DNA from: Desulfobacteraceae bacterium
Lineage (GTDB): Bacteria; Desulfobacterota; Desulfobacteria; Desulfobacterales; UBA2174
Direction: 5' to 3'
DNA: 33,025 bases
Assembly (NCBI GenBank): GCA_028700185.1
Contig: JAQVTF010000018.1
Location: 1-33,025, forward strand
Both the position numbers and the translations under genes were made by a program. The number at the start of each line of letters is the position of its first letter. Position 1 is the first letter of the stretch. The notes under the pieces were generated by a model. That model had not been told where the DNA came from and made no database searches. It saw only the letters and a program-made list of their open reading frames with translations. Below, piece by piece: positions 8,891 to 16,608 of the stretch.

Positions 8891-10300
8891 ATGACGGAAA
8901 CAGAAAAAAAGAAAAAAGCCGATCGCACGCCCATGCCCGAGCAGGCGCCCGAGGTGCGGCGGCGCAACTTCCTGGAAGTGCCCACCGGTTACACCGAAGA
9001 AATGGCCGTCACCGAGGCTCAGCGCTGTCTGCAGTGCAAAAACCCCGGTTGCGTGAAGGGATGTCCGGTGAACGTGGACATCCCCGGTTTCATCAAATTC
9101 ATCGCTGAACGCAAATTCACCGAAGCGATCCGTCACATCTGGACCACCAACAGCCTGCCGGCCGTCTGTGGCCGGGTCTGCCCCCAGGAAAACCAGTGCG
9201 AAGGACAGTGCATTCTGGGCAAGAAGGGCTTGCCGGTGGCCATCGGCAACCTGGAACGCTTTGCCGCCGACTGGGAACGCGAGCAAGGCACCGGCGCCCT
9301 GCCGCCCAAACAGTCGTCCACCGGCAAGCGGGTGGCGGTGGTGGGCTCGGGCCCCTCCGGTTTGACCGTGGCCGGCGATCTCATCGTCAAGGGCCACGAC
9401 GTCACTGTCTATGAAGCCTTTCACAAGGCCGGCGGCGTGCTGGTGTACGGGATTCCCGAATTTCGTCTGCCCAAGGCCATCGTTGCCCAGGAAGTCAACT
9501 TCCTCGAGCGGCTGGGGGTCAAGGTGGAGTGCAACGCGGTGGTGGGGCGTACCGTGAGCTTGGACGAGCTGTTCGAAGAAGGCTACGATGCCATTTATGT
9601 CGGCGTTGGCGCCGGCCTGCCGCGGTTCATGAATATTCCGGGTGAAAACCTCATCGGCATCCTATCGGCCAACGAGTATCTGACCCGGGCCAACCTGATG
9701 AAGGCCTACAAGTTCCCCGAAGTCGACACCCCCATCCCCCATGGCAAGAACGTGGTGGTCCTGGGCGCCGGAAATGTGGCCATGGACTCGGCCCGCACCG
9801 CCATGCGCCTGGGGGCCGACTCGGTGCGCATCGTCTATCGGCGCAGCCGGACCGAAATGCCGGCCCGTGGCGCGGAAATTCACCATGCCGAAGAGGAGGG
9901 GATCGAGTTCTTCCTGCTGACCAATCCCACCCGCTACATCGGCAACGAAAAGGGGCGGCTCATCGGCATGGAATGCCTCAAGATGGAACTGGGTGAACCG
10001 GATGCCTCGGGTCGTCGTCGGCCGGTGCCCGTCGAGGGAAGCGAATTCCAGCTCGAATGCGACCTTTGCATCGTGGCGGTGGGCTCGGGGGCCAATCCGT
10101 TGTTGACCTCCTCCACCGAGGATATGAAGCTGAACAAGTGGGGTTACATCATCGCCGATGAAGAAACCGGCAAGACCACCAAGAAGGGGGTCTGGGCCGG
10201 TGGAGACATCGTCACCGGTGCGGCCACCGTCATCCTGGCCATGGGCGCGGGCCGCAAGGCCGCCGACTCGATTCACAAGTACCTCACCTTCGGCTGGTAA
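8891..10300 (+). CDS. nfnB: NfnB: large (FAD/2x[4Fe-4S]) subunit, GltA-type NADPH oxidoreductase
   Basis: 469 residues. The N-terminal ferredoxin-like domain carries two Cys groups for [4Fe-4S] clusters: C46, C49, C54, C58 (CLQCKNPGCVKGC) and C93, C97, C103, C107. The FAD-binding motif is VVGSGPSGLTVA (~150-161), followed by an NADPH-binding Rossmann motif VVVLGAGNVAMDSA and a C-terminal FAD motif WAGGDIVTGAATV. This is the layout of the glutamate synthase small subunit and of NfnB, where FAD carries out flavin-based electron bifurcation. Pairing with NfnA immediately upstream favours NfnB over a glutamate synthase subunit; no large GltB-type gene is present here. ATG 8891 follows AGGAAAAGG. 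A strong terminator lies about 35 nt after the stop. Confidence 0.92.
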   Translation: MTETEKKKKADRTPMPEQAPEVRRRNFLEVPTGYTEEMAVTEAQRCLQCKNPGCVKGCPVNVDIPGFIKFIAERKFTEAIRHIWTTNSLPAVCGRVCPQENQCEGQCILGKKGLPVAIGNLERFAADWEREQGTGALPPKQSSTGKRVAVVGSGPSGLTVAGDLIVKGHDVTVYEAFHKAGGVLVYGIPEFRLPKAIVAQEVNFLERLGVKVECNAVVGRTVSLDELFEEGYDAIYVGVGAGLPRFMNIPGENLIGILSANEYLTRANLMKAYKFPEVDTPIPHGKNVVVLGAGNVAMDSARTAMRLGADSVRIVYRRSRTEMPARGAEIHHAEEEGIEFFLLTNPTRYIGNEKGRLIGMECLKMELGEPDASGRRRPVPVEGSEFQLECDLCIVAVGSGANPLLTSSTEDMKLNKWGYIIADEETGKTTKKGVWAGGDIVTGAATVILAMGAGRKAADSIHKYLTFGW

Positions 10301-10333
10301 CACTTCGCTTTCCAGCACCGTTGAAACACAAAA

Positions 10334-10375
10334 GACCGGGGGGTCGCCTACACGTGGCGGACCCCCGGCCTTTTT
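10334..10375 (+). terminator. Rho-independent terminator of nfnAB
   Basis: A G+C-rich hairpin of about 15 bp with few mismatches (left arm 10334-10348, loop 10349-10355, right arm 10356-10370) is followed by TTTTT. It lies 34 nt after the nfnB stop. Confidence 0.85.
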
Positions 10376-10513
10376 CGGATGGAACGACCCGTCCGGTCCG
10401 CCTTCGGAAAGCCCCACCCCGACTCACAGACCACCTCAGCCAAATTTTTTTAAATGGCCAGAATACCTTAACTTTAGTCGCTTTAGCGCACTTGCTACTT
10501 TAACTATAAGCGG
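10376..10513. other. Gene-free stretch leading into the repeat array
   Basis: No coding region is supported here. The right part (from ~10470) holds degenerate copies of the repeat core, such as ACTTTAG and ACTTGCTACTTTA, before the regular array begins, and it is distinctly more A+T-rich than the flanking genes. Confidence 0.5.
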
Positions 10514-10616
10514 ACTTGCAACTTTAGCTCATCAGTCCACTTGTCACTTTAGTTCACTTGCAACTTTAGCTCATCAGTCCACTTGTCACTTTAGTTCACT
10601 TGCAACTTTAGCTCAC
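10514..10616. repeat. 42-bp tandem repeat array (about 2.4 copies)
   Basis: Two identical 42-bp units (10514-10555 and 10556-10597) and a third partial copy. Each unit has two half-modules that begin ACTTG-NN-ACTTTAG, 25 and 17 bp long, so the array alternates 25/17. At least one diverged 25-bp module precedes it (from ~10489). It is A+T-rich and lies just beyond the 3' end of the FRG-domain gene. It has no unique spacers, so it is not a CRISPR array. Confidence 0.85.
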
Positions 10617-10636
10617 TTGAACAGCTACCCCCCGTT

Positions 10637-11434
10637 TCAGCGCCGGGGGCTGTAGTGGCGCTTGAGCCAACAGCTCAGGCCATCCAGGCCCGGAAACAGC
10701 ACCCGCTCGGTGATGCCGGCCTGATCGAGCTTGTCGCGGATTTCCCACTTGAGGGCCGCCGGAATCACAATGCGCCGACAGATGCGGGGGTGCTGGCAGA
10801 GCCAGTCGTCCATGACGAGATCCACCCGGGACATGAGGCTGAAGAGGGCATACTGGTTGACGATGCGGTCGTCCAGGGATGGCGGCTCGAAGAAGATCGC
10901 GTAAGTGCCCGGCGACAGACCCGGGAGAAGCTTGAGAGTATCGATGGCCTCGGAAAGCAGCTCGGCGGTGAACACATTGGCCCCCTCCTGATCCAGGTGC
11001 TGGTGGAGGCGATGGGGGAGATGCTGGTGGACGTGTACGTAGTTGACCGCCCAGATGACGGCGTCTTCATTGAACTTCTCGATGTTGGCAGTGGCAAAAT
11101 GCATGGCGAAAAACGGCGAGTAGGTCCAATCGAGAAGCCGCGTGGGCAGCCCGTGGTGCTGGGCCACCGAAATCAGCTGCCAGACGGAGCCGCTGCCCAG
11201 AACGTCGCGATGGGCGTACTTGCGGAAGTTGCGCAACAGGTGGCGTTCCAGGTTCGGGTAGTCTCCACCGAGGCGCATGAGGGTCGTTTCCAGCCGGTAG
11301 CGACAGTCAGAAAGCCCCCGAAAGGCGTAGCGCGACCGGTAGCGCAGAATGTCCGGGTTCCAGGCGTCTTCAAAAAGCCGATCCTGCAGTTCGTTCCAGC
11401 TCCTGACACGGATATCGGCAATGGGGGTGCCCAT
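10637..11434 (-). CDS. FRG-domain protein
   Basis: 265 residues. The FRG signature is visible at YAFRGLSD (36-43) after an N-terminal SWNELQD helix, and the second conserved block AQHHGLPTRLLDWTYSP (91-107) is intact. FRG domains occur in many bacterial and phage-associated proteins, often alone and sometimes in defence-type gene neighbourhoods; their biochemical activity is not established to my knowledge. No membrane segment or signal peptide is seen, so it should be cytoplasmic. ATG 11434 has AAAGGA about 8 nt upstream and follows the thioesterase stub by 17 nt. The gene is bounded on its other side by the tandem repeat array, which suggests that stub, FRG gene and repeats mark an insertion. 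Functional assignment beyond the domain is not possible. Confidence 0.85.
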   Translation of the reverse strand: MGTPIADIRVRSWNELQDRLFEDAWNPDILRYRSRYAFRGLSDCRYRLETTLMRLGGDYPNLERHLLRNFRKYAHRDVLGSGSVWQLISVAQHHGLPTRLLDWTYSPFFAMHFATANIEKFNEDAVIWAVNYVHVHQHLPHRLHQHLDQEGANVFTAELLSEAIDTLKLLPGLSPGTYAIFFEPPSLDDRIVNQYALFSLMSRVDLVMDDWLCQHPRICRRIVIPAALKWEIRDKLDQAGITERVLFPGLDGLSCWLKRHYSPRR

Positions 11435-11451
11435 GGTGGTGTCCTTTCTGC

Positions 11452-11580
11452 TCAGCCAAGGACCATGTCGCCATGGGTGACGGCCGCGTCCTGGAGCAAC
11501 CCCAATAGCGGACGCAGCCGCATCGAATAGTCCGGCTTGATTTCGATGTAGGCGACCGGATGACATTGTTCGATGATCAT
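11452..11580 (-). pseudogene. Truncated acyl-ACP thioesterase-like stub (42 codons)
   Basis: The short frame starts at ATG 11580 with AAGGA 10 nt upstream and stops at TGA 11452. Its sequence, with VAYIEIKPDYSMRLRPL followed by LGLLQDAAVTHGDMVLG, resembles the N-terminal strand and first helix of hot-dog-fold acyl-ACP thioesterases (the 'LLxLLQ(E/D)AAxxHA' pattern). A complete family member would be about 130-250 residues, and no continuation was found in any frame up to the FRG gene or beyond the repeat array. The simplest reading is a gene whose 3' part was lost or replaced when the FRG gene arrived. It could instead be a real small protein, since it keeps a good ribosome site between two same-strand genes. 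Confidence 0.5.
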
Positions 11581-11623
11581 GGGGCGGTATTCCTTCGGTT
11601 GAGGGGGCTTCGCCGCGCCCGGC

Positions 11624-13594
11624 TCAGGCAGCGGCAGCAAGCCTTCGATGCGCCAGGAGCAGACCCGCCGGGACGATGGCCAAGGCGGCCAGGTCGACAT
11701 TGTAAAAAACGAATCCGCCCAGACTCGCTACCATGGCCAGCAGGCACAACCACGTCCGGTTGCCCCAGACGGCCAGCAGGGAAAACGCCAGGGCCAGCCA
11801 GCCGAAGGCCTGATGGTACATCAACCATCCCAGCACACTGCGGCTCAGACAGTAAAGGCCCGACGGATCTTGCATGCATGGCGCCGCGAGCCGGTCCCAT
11901 TCCAACCAGACAAAGCGCAACCCCGTCAACAGTCCGTAGGCCGTCATCAGCCCCAGGCCCACTGCCCCCAAAGGGCGCAGCGAGGCGCCACGGCCCTGCC
12001 GCCAAAACGGGTAGGCCAGCAGCAGGCAGATCGCCACCCAGGCATCCGCCTGCCAGTTCAGCGGCGTTTCCTGGATGAAGATGACGGCGGCACCGGTTGT
12101 CAGGATCAGGGCCACCAGTCCTTCGAGCCCGGTGGAAACCTCTGATGGGCGGTCGGCCCGGTACCAGAGCCAGGCGTAGGTTAGGGCGGGCAGGAAAAAG
12201 CCGCAGTTGTGAAAACTCCGGTAGCGGGGGGCAACCACCAGGCCCGCCACCGCCACCAGCGCCAGTCCGACCACCACGAGACGATGGATGGAAATGAAGG
12301 CGCCCCAGCGTCCCGTTTCCGGCCTCGGGGGCCCCTGGCGACGCAGCAGGTCCAGGGTGGCCGCCAAACTGAGCCGTTGGGGCAGGGCTCGTCCGACGGC
12401 GGCGGAAAGAAGGAGGAAATAGGCGATGATCGCCTGAGCCATCACCAGCGCGGCCCAGACAAGCTGTCCCGCATGATGGGAAACCACGGTGAACTGTTCG
12501 CCCTGGAGCACGATCAACACGGCTCCCAACGGCGCCAGCATTGAAAAGCCGATCCATTGAAAACGGCTTTCACCAAAACTGCGGCCGGCAAGCGGCAAGG
12601 TGAGCAGCACCAGGCCGACGGACAGCCCGAACCGGAGCCACCCGTCGGGATGTTTGGAAACCGGGCCGGCAAATACCGACTTCTCCCTGCGGTGGGTATC
12701 GTAGAGCCCCCAGTAGCCGCCCACGGCGCCTTCGTTGGCCCGTTTCCAGGGTTGATCAAAAGCTTCAATGAGGTTGTAGGGCCACTGGGCCGCCTCGGCC
12801 ATGGCCACGAAGCCGCGCACGAAGCGGGCCTGGTTCACCGGACTGGGCAAGGCCGCTTCCCGCATGCGGCCGCGGGAGGGCCAACCGGCCTCCCCGATGA
12901 CGATTTGCCGGTCCGGAATCTTGGCGCCGACGGTTTGCCGGATGCTTTTGACGTGGGTTACGGCGTCGTCGATGGCCACCGGGTCGTCCTCCCAGTAAGG
13001 AAGAATGTGGATGGTGACAAAATCCACCGCAGGGGCCACCTCGGGATGCTTGAGCCAAAATTCCCAGACATCGGCATAGGTCACCGGTATGTCGGGGAGC
13101 ACGGATTTGACCTCCCGGATGTAGGCGGCAAGTTGAGCCCCGGTGACTTCCCGGCGCAGCAGCGCCTCGTTGCCCACCACCACCGCCCTCACGCAGGACC
13201 GGTGACGCCGGGCGATGGCGATCACCTCGGCCAGTTCCCTGCGGGTGGCCACGGGATCGGCGCTCACCCAGGCGCCAAGCAGCACCTTGAGGCCGTGTTT
13301 TTCGGCCGACCGTGCCACGGGCGCCATCCCCAGGGCCGAGTAGGTACGGATGCCGTCGAATCGGCGTGCCAGGATGGCCAGGTCCGCATCGATGCGCCGG
13401 GGAGAAAGGGTCGGCCCTTCCGGCCCGAGGTTCAGGGGTGACTCGTCTTTTGCAAAGGGGGCGTACGATACGCTCTGAAGCCGCTTTGCGGCGGCCAGGT
13501 CCGCCTCCGGTATCGGCCGGGGACGGCCCAACACGTGCCAGAACCCCGAAAGGAGGACCAGCATGAGCCCGTAGGCAAGGAATCGCTTGATCAT
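11624..13594 (-). CDS. GH17 beta-1,3-glucanase-like domain fused to a polytopic membrane domain
   Basis: 656 residues. An N-terminal signal anchor (~6-23) is followed by a glycoside hydrolase family 17 domain (~40-320) beginning with SVSYAPFAKDESP. The two catalytic Glu are in place: acid/base E143 in VVGNEALLR and nucleophile E235 in IVIGEAGWPS. The rest (~340-650) is strongly hydrophobic, with about nine predicted membrane helices and no recognised glycosyltransferase motif. GH17 domains in proteobacteria are known as part of NdvB-type beta-1,3-glucan synthases, so a role in processing or transferring a periplasmic or extracellular beta-glucan is plausible, with the catalytic domain outside the cytoplasmic membrane. 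No NdvB-like GT2 domain is present in the window. ATG 13594 lies 18 nt after the UPF0210 gene on the same strand and lacks a strong Shine-Dalgarno, suggesting translational coupling. Confidence 0.85.
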   Translation of the reverse strand: MIKRFLAYGLMLVLLSGFWHVLGRPRPIPEADLAAAKRLQSVSYAPFAKDESPLNLGPEGPTLSPRRIDADLAILARRFDGIRTYSALGMAPVARSAEKHGLKVLLGAWVSADPVATRRELAEVIAIARRHRSCVRAVVVGNEALLRREVTGAQLAAYIREVKSVLPDIPVTYADVWEFWLKHPEVAPAVDFVTIHILPYWEDDPVAIDDAVTHVKSIRQTVGAKIPDRQIVIGEAGWPSRGRMREAALPSPVNQARFVRGFVAMAEAAQWPYNLIEAFDQPWKRANEGAVGGYWGLYDTHRREKSVFAGPVSKHPDGWLRFGLSVGLVLLTLPLAGRSFGESRFQWIGFSMLAPLGAVLIVLQGEQFTVVSHHAGQLVWAALVMAQAIIAYFLLLSAAVGRALPQRLSLAATLDLLRRQGPPRPETGRWGAFISIHRLVVVGLALVAVAGLVVAPRYRSFHNCGFFLPALTYAWLWYRADRPSEVSTGLEGLVALILTTGAAVIFIQETPLNWQADAWVAICLLLAYPFWRQGRGASLRPLGAVGLGLMTAYGLLTGLRFVWLEWDRLAAPCMQDPSGLYCLSRSVLGWLMYHQAFGWLALAFSLLAVWGNRTWLCLLAMVASLGGFVFYNVDLAALAIVPAGLLLAHRRLAAAA

Positions 13595-13612
13595 CGGGGC
13601 CTGCGGCGAGAA

Positions 13613-14986
13613 TTAGTTGACCAGGCTCTGGATCGGGGCCGGGATCAGGCCACCGCGGCGGATGAAGGCGTTGGGGCCGGCAGCGTGGTTCACCGGCAGA
13701 ATCACCGATTCCCCCAGTAGTCCGCCGAAACGAGCGTAGTCTCCCGCAGCCTTACCCGGTACCGGAATCAGGCGGCAGGCGGTGGTTTTCTTGTTGATTA
13801 CCCCGATGGCCATCTCGTCGGCGATGATGCCGGCCAGAGTTTCCACACTGGTGTCTCCCGGCAGGGCCACCATGTCCAGGCCCACCGAGCAGACGCTGGT
13901 CATGGCCTCGAGTTTCTCCAGCCCCAGGTCCCCCCTTTGGGCTGCCTCGGCGATGTTGAGGTCTTCGCTGACGGGGATGAATGCCCCGGAAAGGCCGCCG
14001 ACATTGCAGGAGGCAAAGGCGCCTCCCTTCTTGACGGCATCGTTGAGTAGGGCCAGGGCCGCGGTGCTGCCGGGCACTCCGATGGACACCAGCCCGAGGC
14101 TTTGGAAGATCTCTCCGACGCTGTCGCCCACGTTGGGGGTCGGCGCCAGGGAGAGGTCCACCACGCCGAAGCGCAGGCCCAGGCGTTCGGCCACCTCGCG
14201 GCCGATGAGCTCCCCGACCCGCGTCACCTTGTAGGCGGTCTGCTTGATCAGCTCCGAGAGCCGTCCCAGATCCAGTCCCGGATTCGCCGCCACGGCTCGA
14301 TCCACGGCGCTCTTGACCACTCCCGGGCCGCTGACGCCCACGTTGATCACCGCATCCGGTTCGCCCACGCCCAGATAGGCGCCCGCCATGAAGGGGACGT
14401 CCTGGGGGATGTTGGCAAAAACGCACAGTTTGGCACAGGCCAGTCCGTCGGCGTCGGCGGTGAGGGCCGCGGCCGCCTTGATGATTTCGGCCATGCGCAA
14501 CACGGCGTCCACATTGATGCCGGCGCGGGTGGAGGCGACATTCACCGAGGCGCAGACCCGACCGGTTTCCGCCAAGGCCCGGGGCAAGGCTTCCATCAAG
14601 GCGGCGTCTCCGGCGGCGATTCCTTTTTCCACCAGCGCGGAAAAGCCGCCGATGAAATCAACCCGCGACGCTTCGGCCGCCTCATCCAGGGTTTGAGCCA
14701 CCCGGCGCATGCCGTCGGCGTCCAGGGGAGCGGCCACCGCCGCGATGGGACTCACCGCGATGCGCTTGTTCACCACCGGGATGCCGTACTTGTCGCCCAC
14801 TTCGTCGCAAACGGCAACCAGGTGACGGGACTTGTCGAGAATCTTGCGGCGAATGGCGGCGCAGGCGCGCACCGGATCCTGACGGGCGCAGTCAAAGAGG
14901 TTGATGCCCAGCGTGACGGTGCGCACATCCAGGTGCTCGTGGCGCAGCATGTCTATGGTCGAAAGGATTTCCCGGGGGTGCAGCAT
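13613..14986 (-). CDS. UPF0210 (DUF711/PFL) family protein
   Basis: 457 residues. The family is recognised from the N-terminal EILSTIDMLRHEHLDVRTVTLGINLFDC, the central SVNVASTRAGINVDAV and DVPFMAGAYLGVGEPDAVINVGVSGPGVV, and the C-terminal DMVALPGDTS and NKKTTACRLIPVPGK segments. It has the usual length and no membrane segment. The biochemical role of UPF0210 is not established to my knowledge. It is preceded, only 3 nt away on the same strand, by an ACT-domain gene, a pairing seen widely in bacteria and archaea that suggests a ligand-regulated partner. ATG 14986 overlaps nothing and lies next to the upstream stop, consistent with coupled translation. It is followed 18 nt later by the GH17 membrane protein, probably in the same transcript. 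Confidence 0.9.
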   Translation of the reverse strand: MLHPREILSTIDMLRHEHLDVRTVTLGINLFDCARQDPVRACAAIRRKILDKSRHLVAVCDEVGDKYGIPVVNKRIAVSPIAAVAAPLDADGMRRVAQTLDEAAEASRVDFIGGFSALVEKGIAAGDAALMEALPRALAETGRVCASVNVASTRAGINVDAVLRMAEIIKAAAALTADADGLACAKLCVFANIPQDVPFMAGAYLGVGEPDAVINVGVSGPGVVKSAVDRAVAANPGLDLGRLSELIKQTAYKVTRVGELIGREVAERLGLRFGVVDLSLAPTPNVGDSVGEIFQSLGLVSIGVPGSTAALALLNDAVKKGGAFASCNVGGLSGAFIPVSEDLNIAEAAQRGDLGLEKLEAMTSVCSVGLDMVALPGDTSVETLAGIIADEMAIGVINKKTTACRLIPVPGKAAGDYARFGGLLGESVILPVNHAAGPNAFIRRGGLIPAPIQSLVN

Positions 14987-14989
14987 GGT

Positions 14990-15547
14990 TCAGATCCGAT
15001 TCAAGGCTTCGAAGATATGCCGGTGCTGGATGCTGATATCCAGATCCAGGGCATCGGCTTCGACGCGCAGGTCGTTGCGCAGTTGTTTCTGGTCGATGGT
15101 GGCCGGAATGTCCACCTCGTAAATCATGACGTTGTCGCCGGGGGCCTCGCCACCTTTGAAGACGGCTTGCAGGTTGGTGACGTTGACGCCGTAGCGGGCC
15201 ATCACGGCGGTGATGCGGGCCACCAGCCCCTTGCGGTCCGGTCCACGGGTGGTGATGACGAACGGTTCACGATCCGGCGATGGCACATAGATCGGCGGAC
15301 CCGGGTGAACCGGCTTTACATGCACGTGTTGTTCAAGCGGGGCGAGCCCCGCCTGCAGGGCGGCTCGCAGCTGCTCCAGGGCCAGGGATTCGGGCAGGGT
15401 AACGATGAAGATGGCCGAAAACTCCGACTGCAGGATCGTCTGGGAGACGTTTTCGATGTTGCCATCCTGCCTGAGAATCAGGTCGGAGACCGCCGCGATG
15501 ATCCCGGGCCGGTCCTGGCCAAGGATAGAGATAATTGCCTTGTTCAT
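14990..15547 (-). CDS. Tandem ACT-domain regulatory protein (UPF0237-like partner of UPF0210)
   Basis: 185 residues with two ACT domains: ~3-75, beginning AIISILGQDRPGIIAAVSDLI, and ~93-170, beginning FVITTRGPDRKGLVARITAVMARYGVNVTNL. Both carry the DRxG turn that usually forms the amino-acid binding edge. There is no catalytic or DNA-binding domain, so it is probably a small-ligand sensor, and the adjacent UPF0210 protein is the likely partner. Most UPF0237 proteins have a single ~90-residue ACT domain, so the tandem form is longer than usual; similar two-ACT proteins exist as GcvR-like regulators, which is the main alternative name. ATG 15547 has GGAAAG 6 nt upstream. It is first in the ACT-UPF0210-GH17 series and is transcribed divergently from the membrane protein at 15769. 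Confidence 0.85.
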   Translation of the reverse strand: MNKAIISILGQDRPGIIAAVSDLILRQDGNIENVSQTILQSEFSAIFIVTLPESLALEQLRAALQAGLAPLEQHVHVKPVHPGPPIYVPSPDREPFVITTRGPDRKGLVARITAVMARYGVNVTNLQAVFKGGEAPGDNVMIYEVDIPATIDQKQLRNDLRVEADALDLDISIQHRHIFEALNRI

Positions 15548-15768
15548 GGGTTGCTTTCCGCCGGGTTAAAAACGTCCGGATCGCCTCCGGGCCATCGAGT
15601 GGCCTATAGCCCCTTTTCCGCGGAACTTCAAGGGCCGCGCGCTTTTAGACCTTGAGCCATCCCCATCGCCTGTGATAGTTTTTTATCCGATCTTGTGGTG
15701 ATTTGTCCGGTCCGGCATGGCGTGGCGCCTCAGGTCCACCGATGTCCGGTGCGGCATCCGAAAGGTTG

Positions 15769-16608
15769 ATGTTGGTCTATAGAGCCGATCCAATGCCCCC
15801 ATCGCGTCCGCTCACAGAATTTTTTCATACCCACAAGACCCTCATGGTCCTGGTGACCGTGGGGCTGCTTCTGGTTGAAATCGAAATTTTCGCCCTGGCG
15901 GCCATGAAGTCCGGGCATCAATCCCGGCTGGAGGTCTACAACCACCAGGGGCACTTGGTCTACGAGACCGACGGCACCAACCTGAGCCAGTTCAACCGTT
16001 CCTACTTCGAGAAAACCTTCGGTCCCCTGGATCAGTACGAGGTTCGCCTCAGCCGCCACGACCGGCCTTTTCCGTTCCGGGCCTGGTTCGTTGCGGCGGT
16101 GGGGGTTCCCCTGGGCATTGTGCTGTTGTTCGCCTTTGTGGTGCGCGCCGTTCAAGGCATTTTTCAAGGCCGCGGTGGTTCTCCGGAGCCTGTCATCGAA
16201 GGCGGTATGGATCGGCCCCCGGCGGACGACAGCCGTCTGGTGCGCCTCTTCGCCCAGTTCTCACGCCTCAACATCTTCGCCCTGGGCGCCCTGGTGCTGG
16301 GGTTGGTGCTGGCGTACTGGATCTTTCCCAACCTCGTCGTGTATCTGGGGCAGGTGGGACTGGAAACCCTCCTGCGCTTCAAGTGGTTCTTCATCGCGGC
16401 GGCAATGATGGGCTTCGGCCTGGTGGTTTGGATCATCTATCTGCGTTACCGGCTCGCCTGCAAGAGCATCGAAAGCCGGGAACAGGTGGAAAAATACCGT
16501 CTTCAACTGGAAAGCGGGAGCTCCCCGGAGGCTCCCAAACTTTTGGAATGCCACGAAATCAACCCTAGTCCAACGCCATCGGCAACCTCAACACGGAAGA
16601 ACGGATGA
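15769..16608 (+). CDS. Conserved-looking four-helix membrane protein of unknown function
   Basis: 279 residues from ATG 15769 (AAAGG 3 nt upstream); an ATG at 15790 is an alternative, and the frame is open further upstream. The N-terminal helix (LMVLVTVGLLLVEIEIFALAA) is followed by a short ~55-residue soluble segment rich in aromatic residues and charge (VYNHQGHLVYETDG...YFEKTFGPLDQYEVRL). Three more helices follow: FVAAVGVPLGIVLLFAFVV, IFALGALVLGLVLAYWIF and WFFIAAAMMGFGLVVWIIYL. The protein ends in a cytoplasmic, charged, Pro/Ser-rich tail. I do not recognise a family. Its stop overlaps the start of the DHH phosphoesterase by 4 nt (ATGA), so the two are translationally coupled and may work together at the membrane. 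Confidence 0.8.
   Translation: MLVYRADPMPPSRPLTEFFHTHKTLMVLVTVGLLLVEIEIFALAAMKSGHQSRLEVYNHQGHLVYETDGTNLSQFNRSYFEKTFGPLDQYEVRLSRHDRPFPFRAWFVAAVGVPLGIVLLFAFVVRAVQGIFQGRGGSPEPVIEGGMDRPPADDSRLVRLFAQFSRLNIFALGALVLGLVLAYWIFPNLVVYLGQVGLETLLRFKWFFIAAAMMGFGLVVWIIYLRYRLACKSIESREQVEKYRLQLESGSSPEAPKLLECHEINPSPTPSATSTRKNG

Noticed and set aside
10514-10616. Hammerhead-type ribozyme core (CTGATGAG on the minus strand, twice)
   Set aside because: No downstream GAAA box or pairing stems at the required positions; the motif is simply part of the tandem repeat.
10514-10616. CRISPR array
   Set aside because: Units are contiguous with no unique spacers, and no cas gene is nearby.
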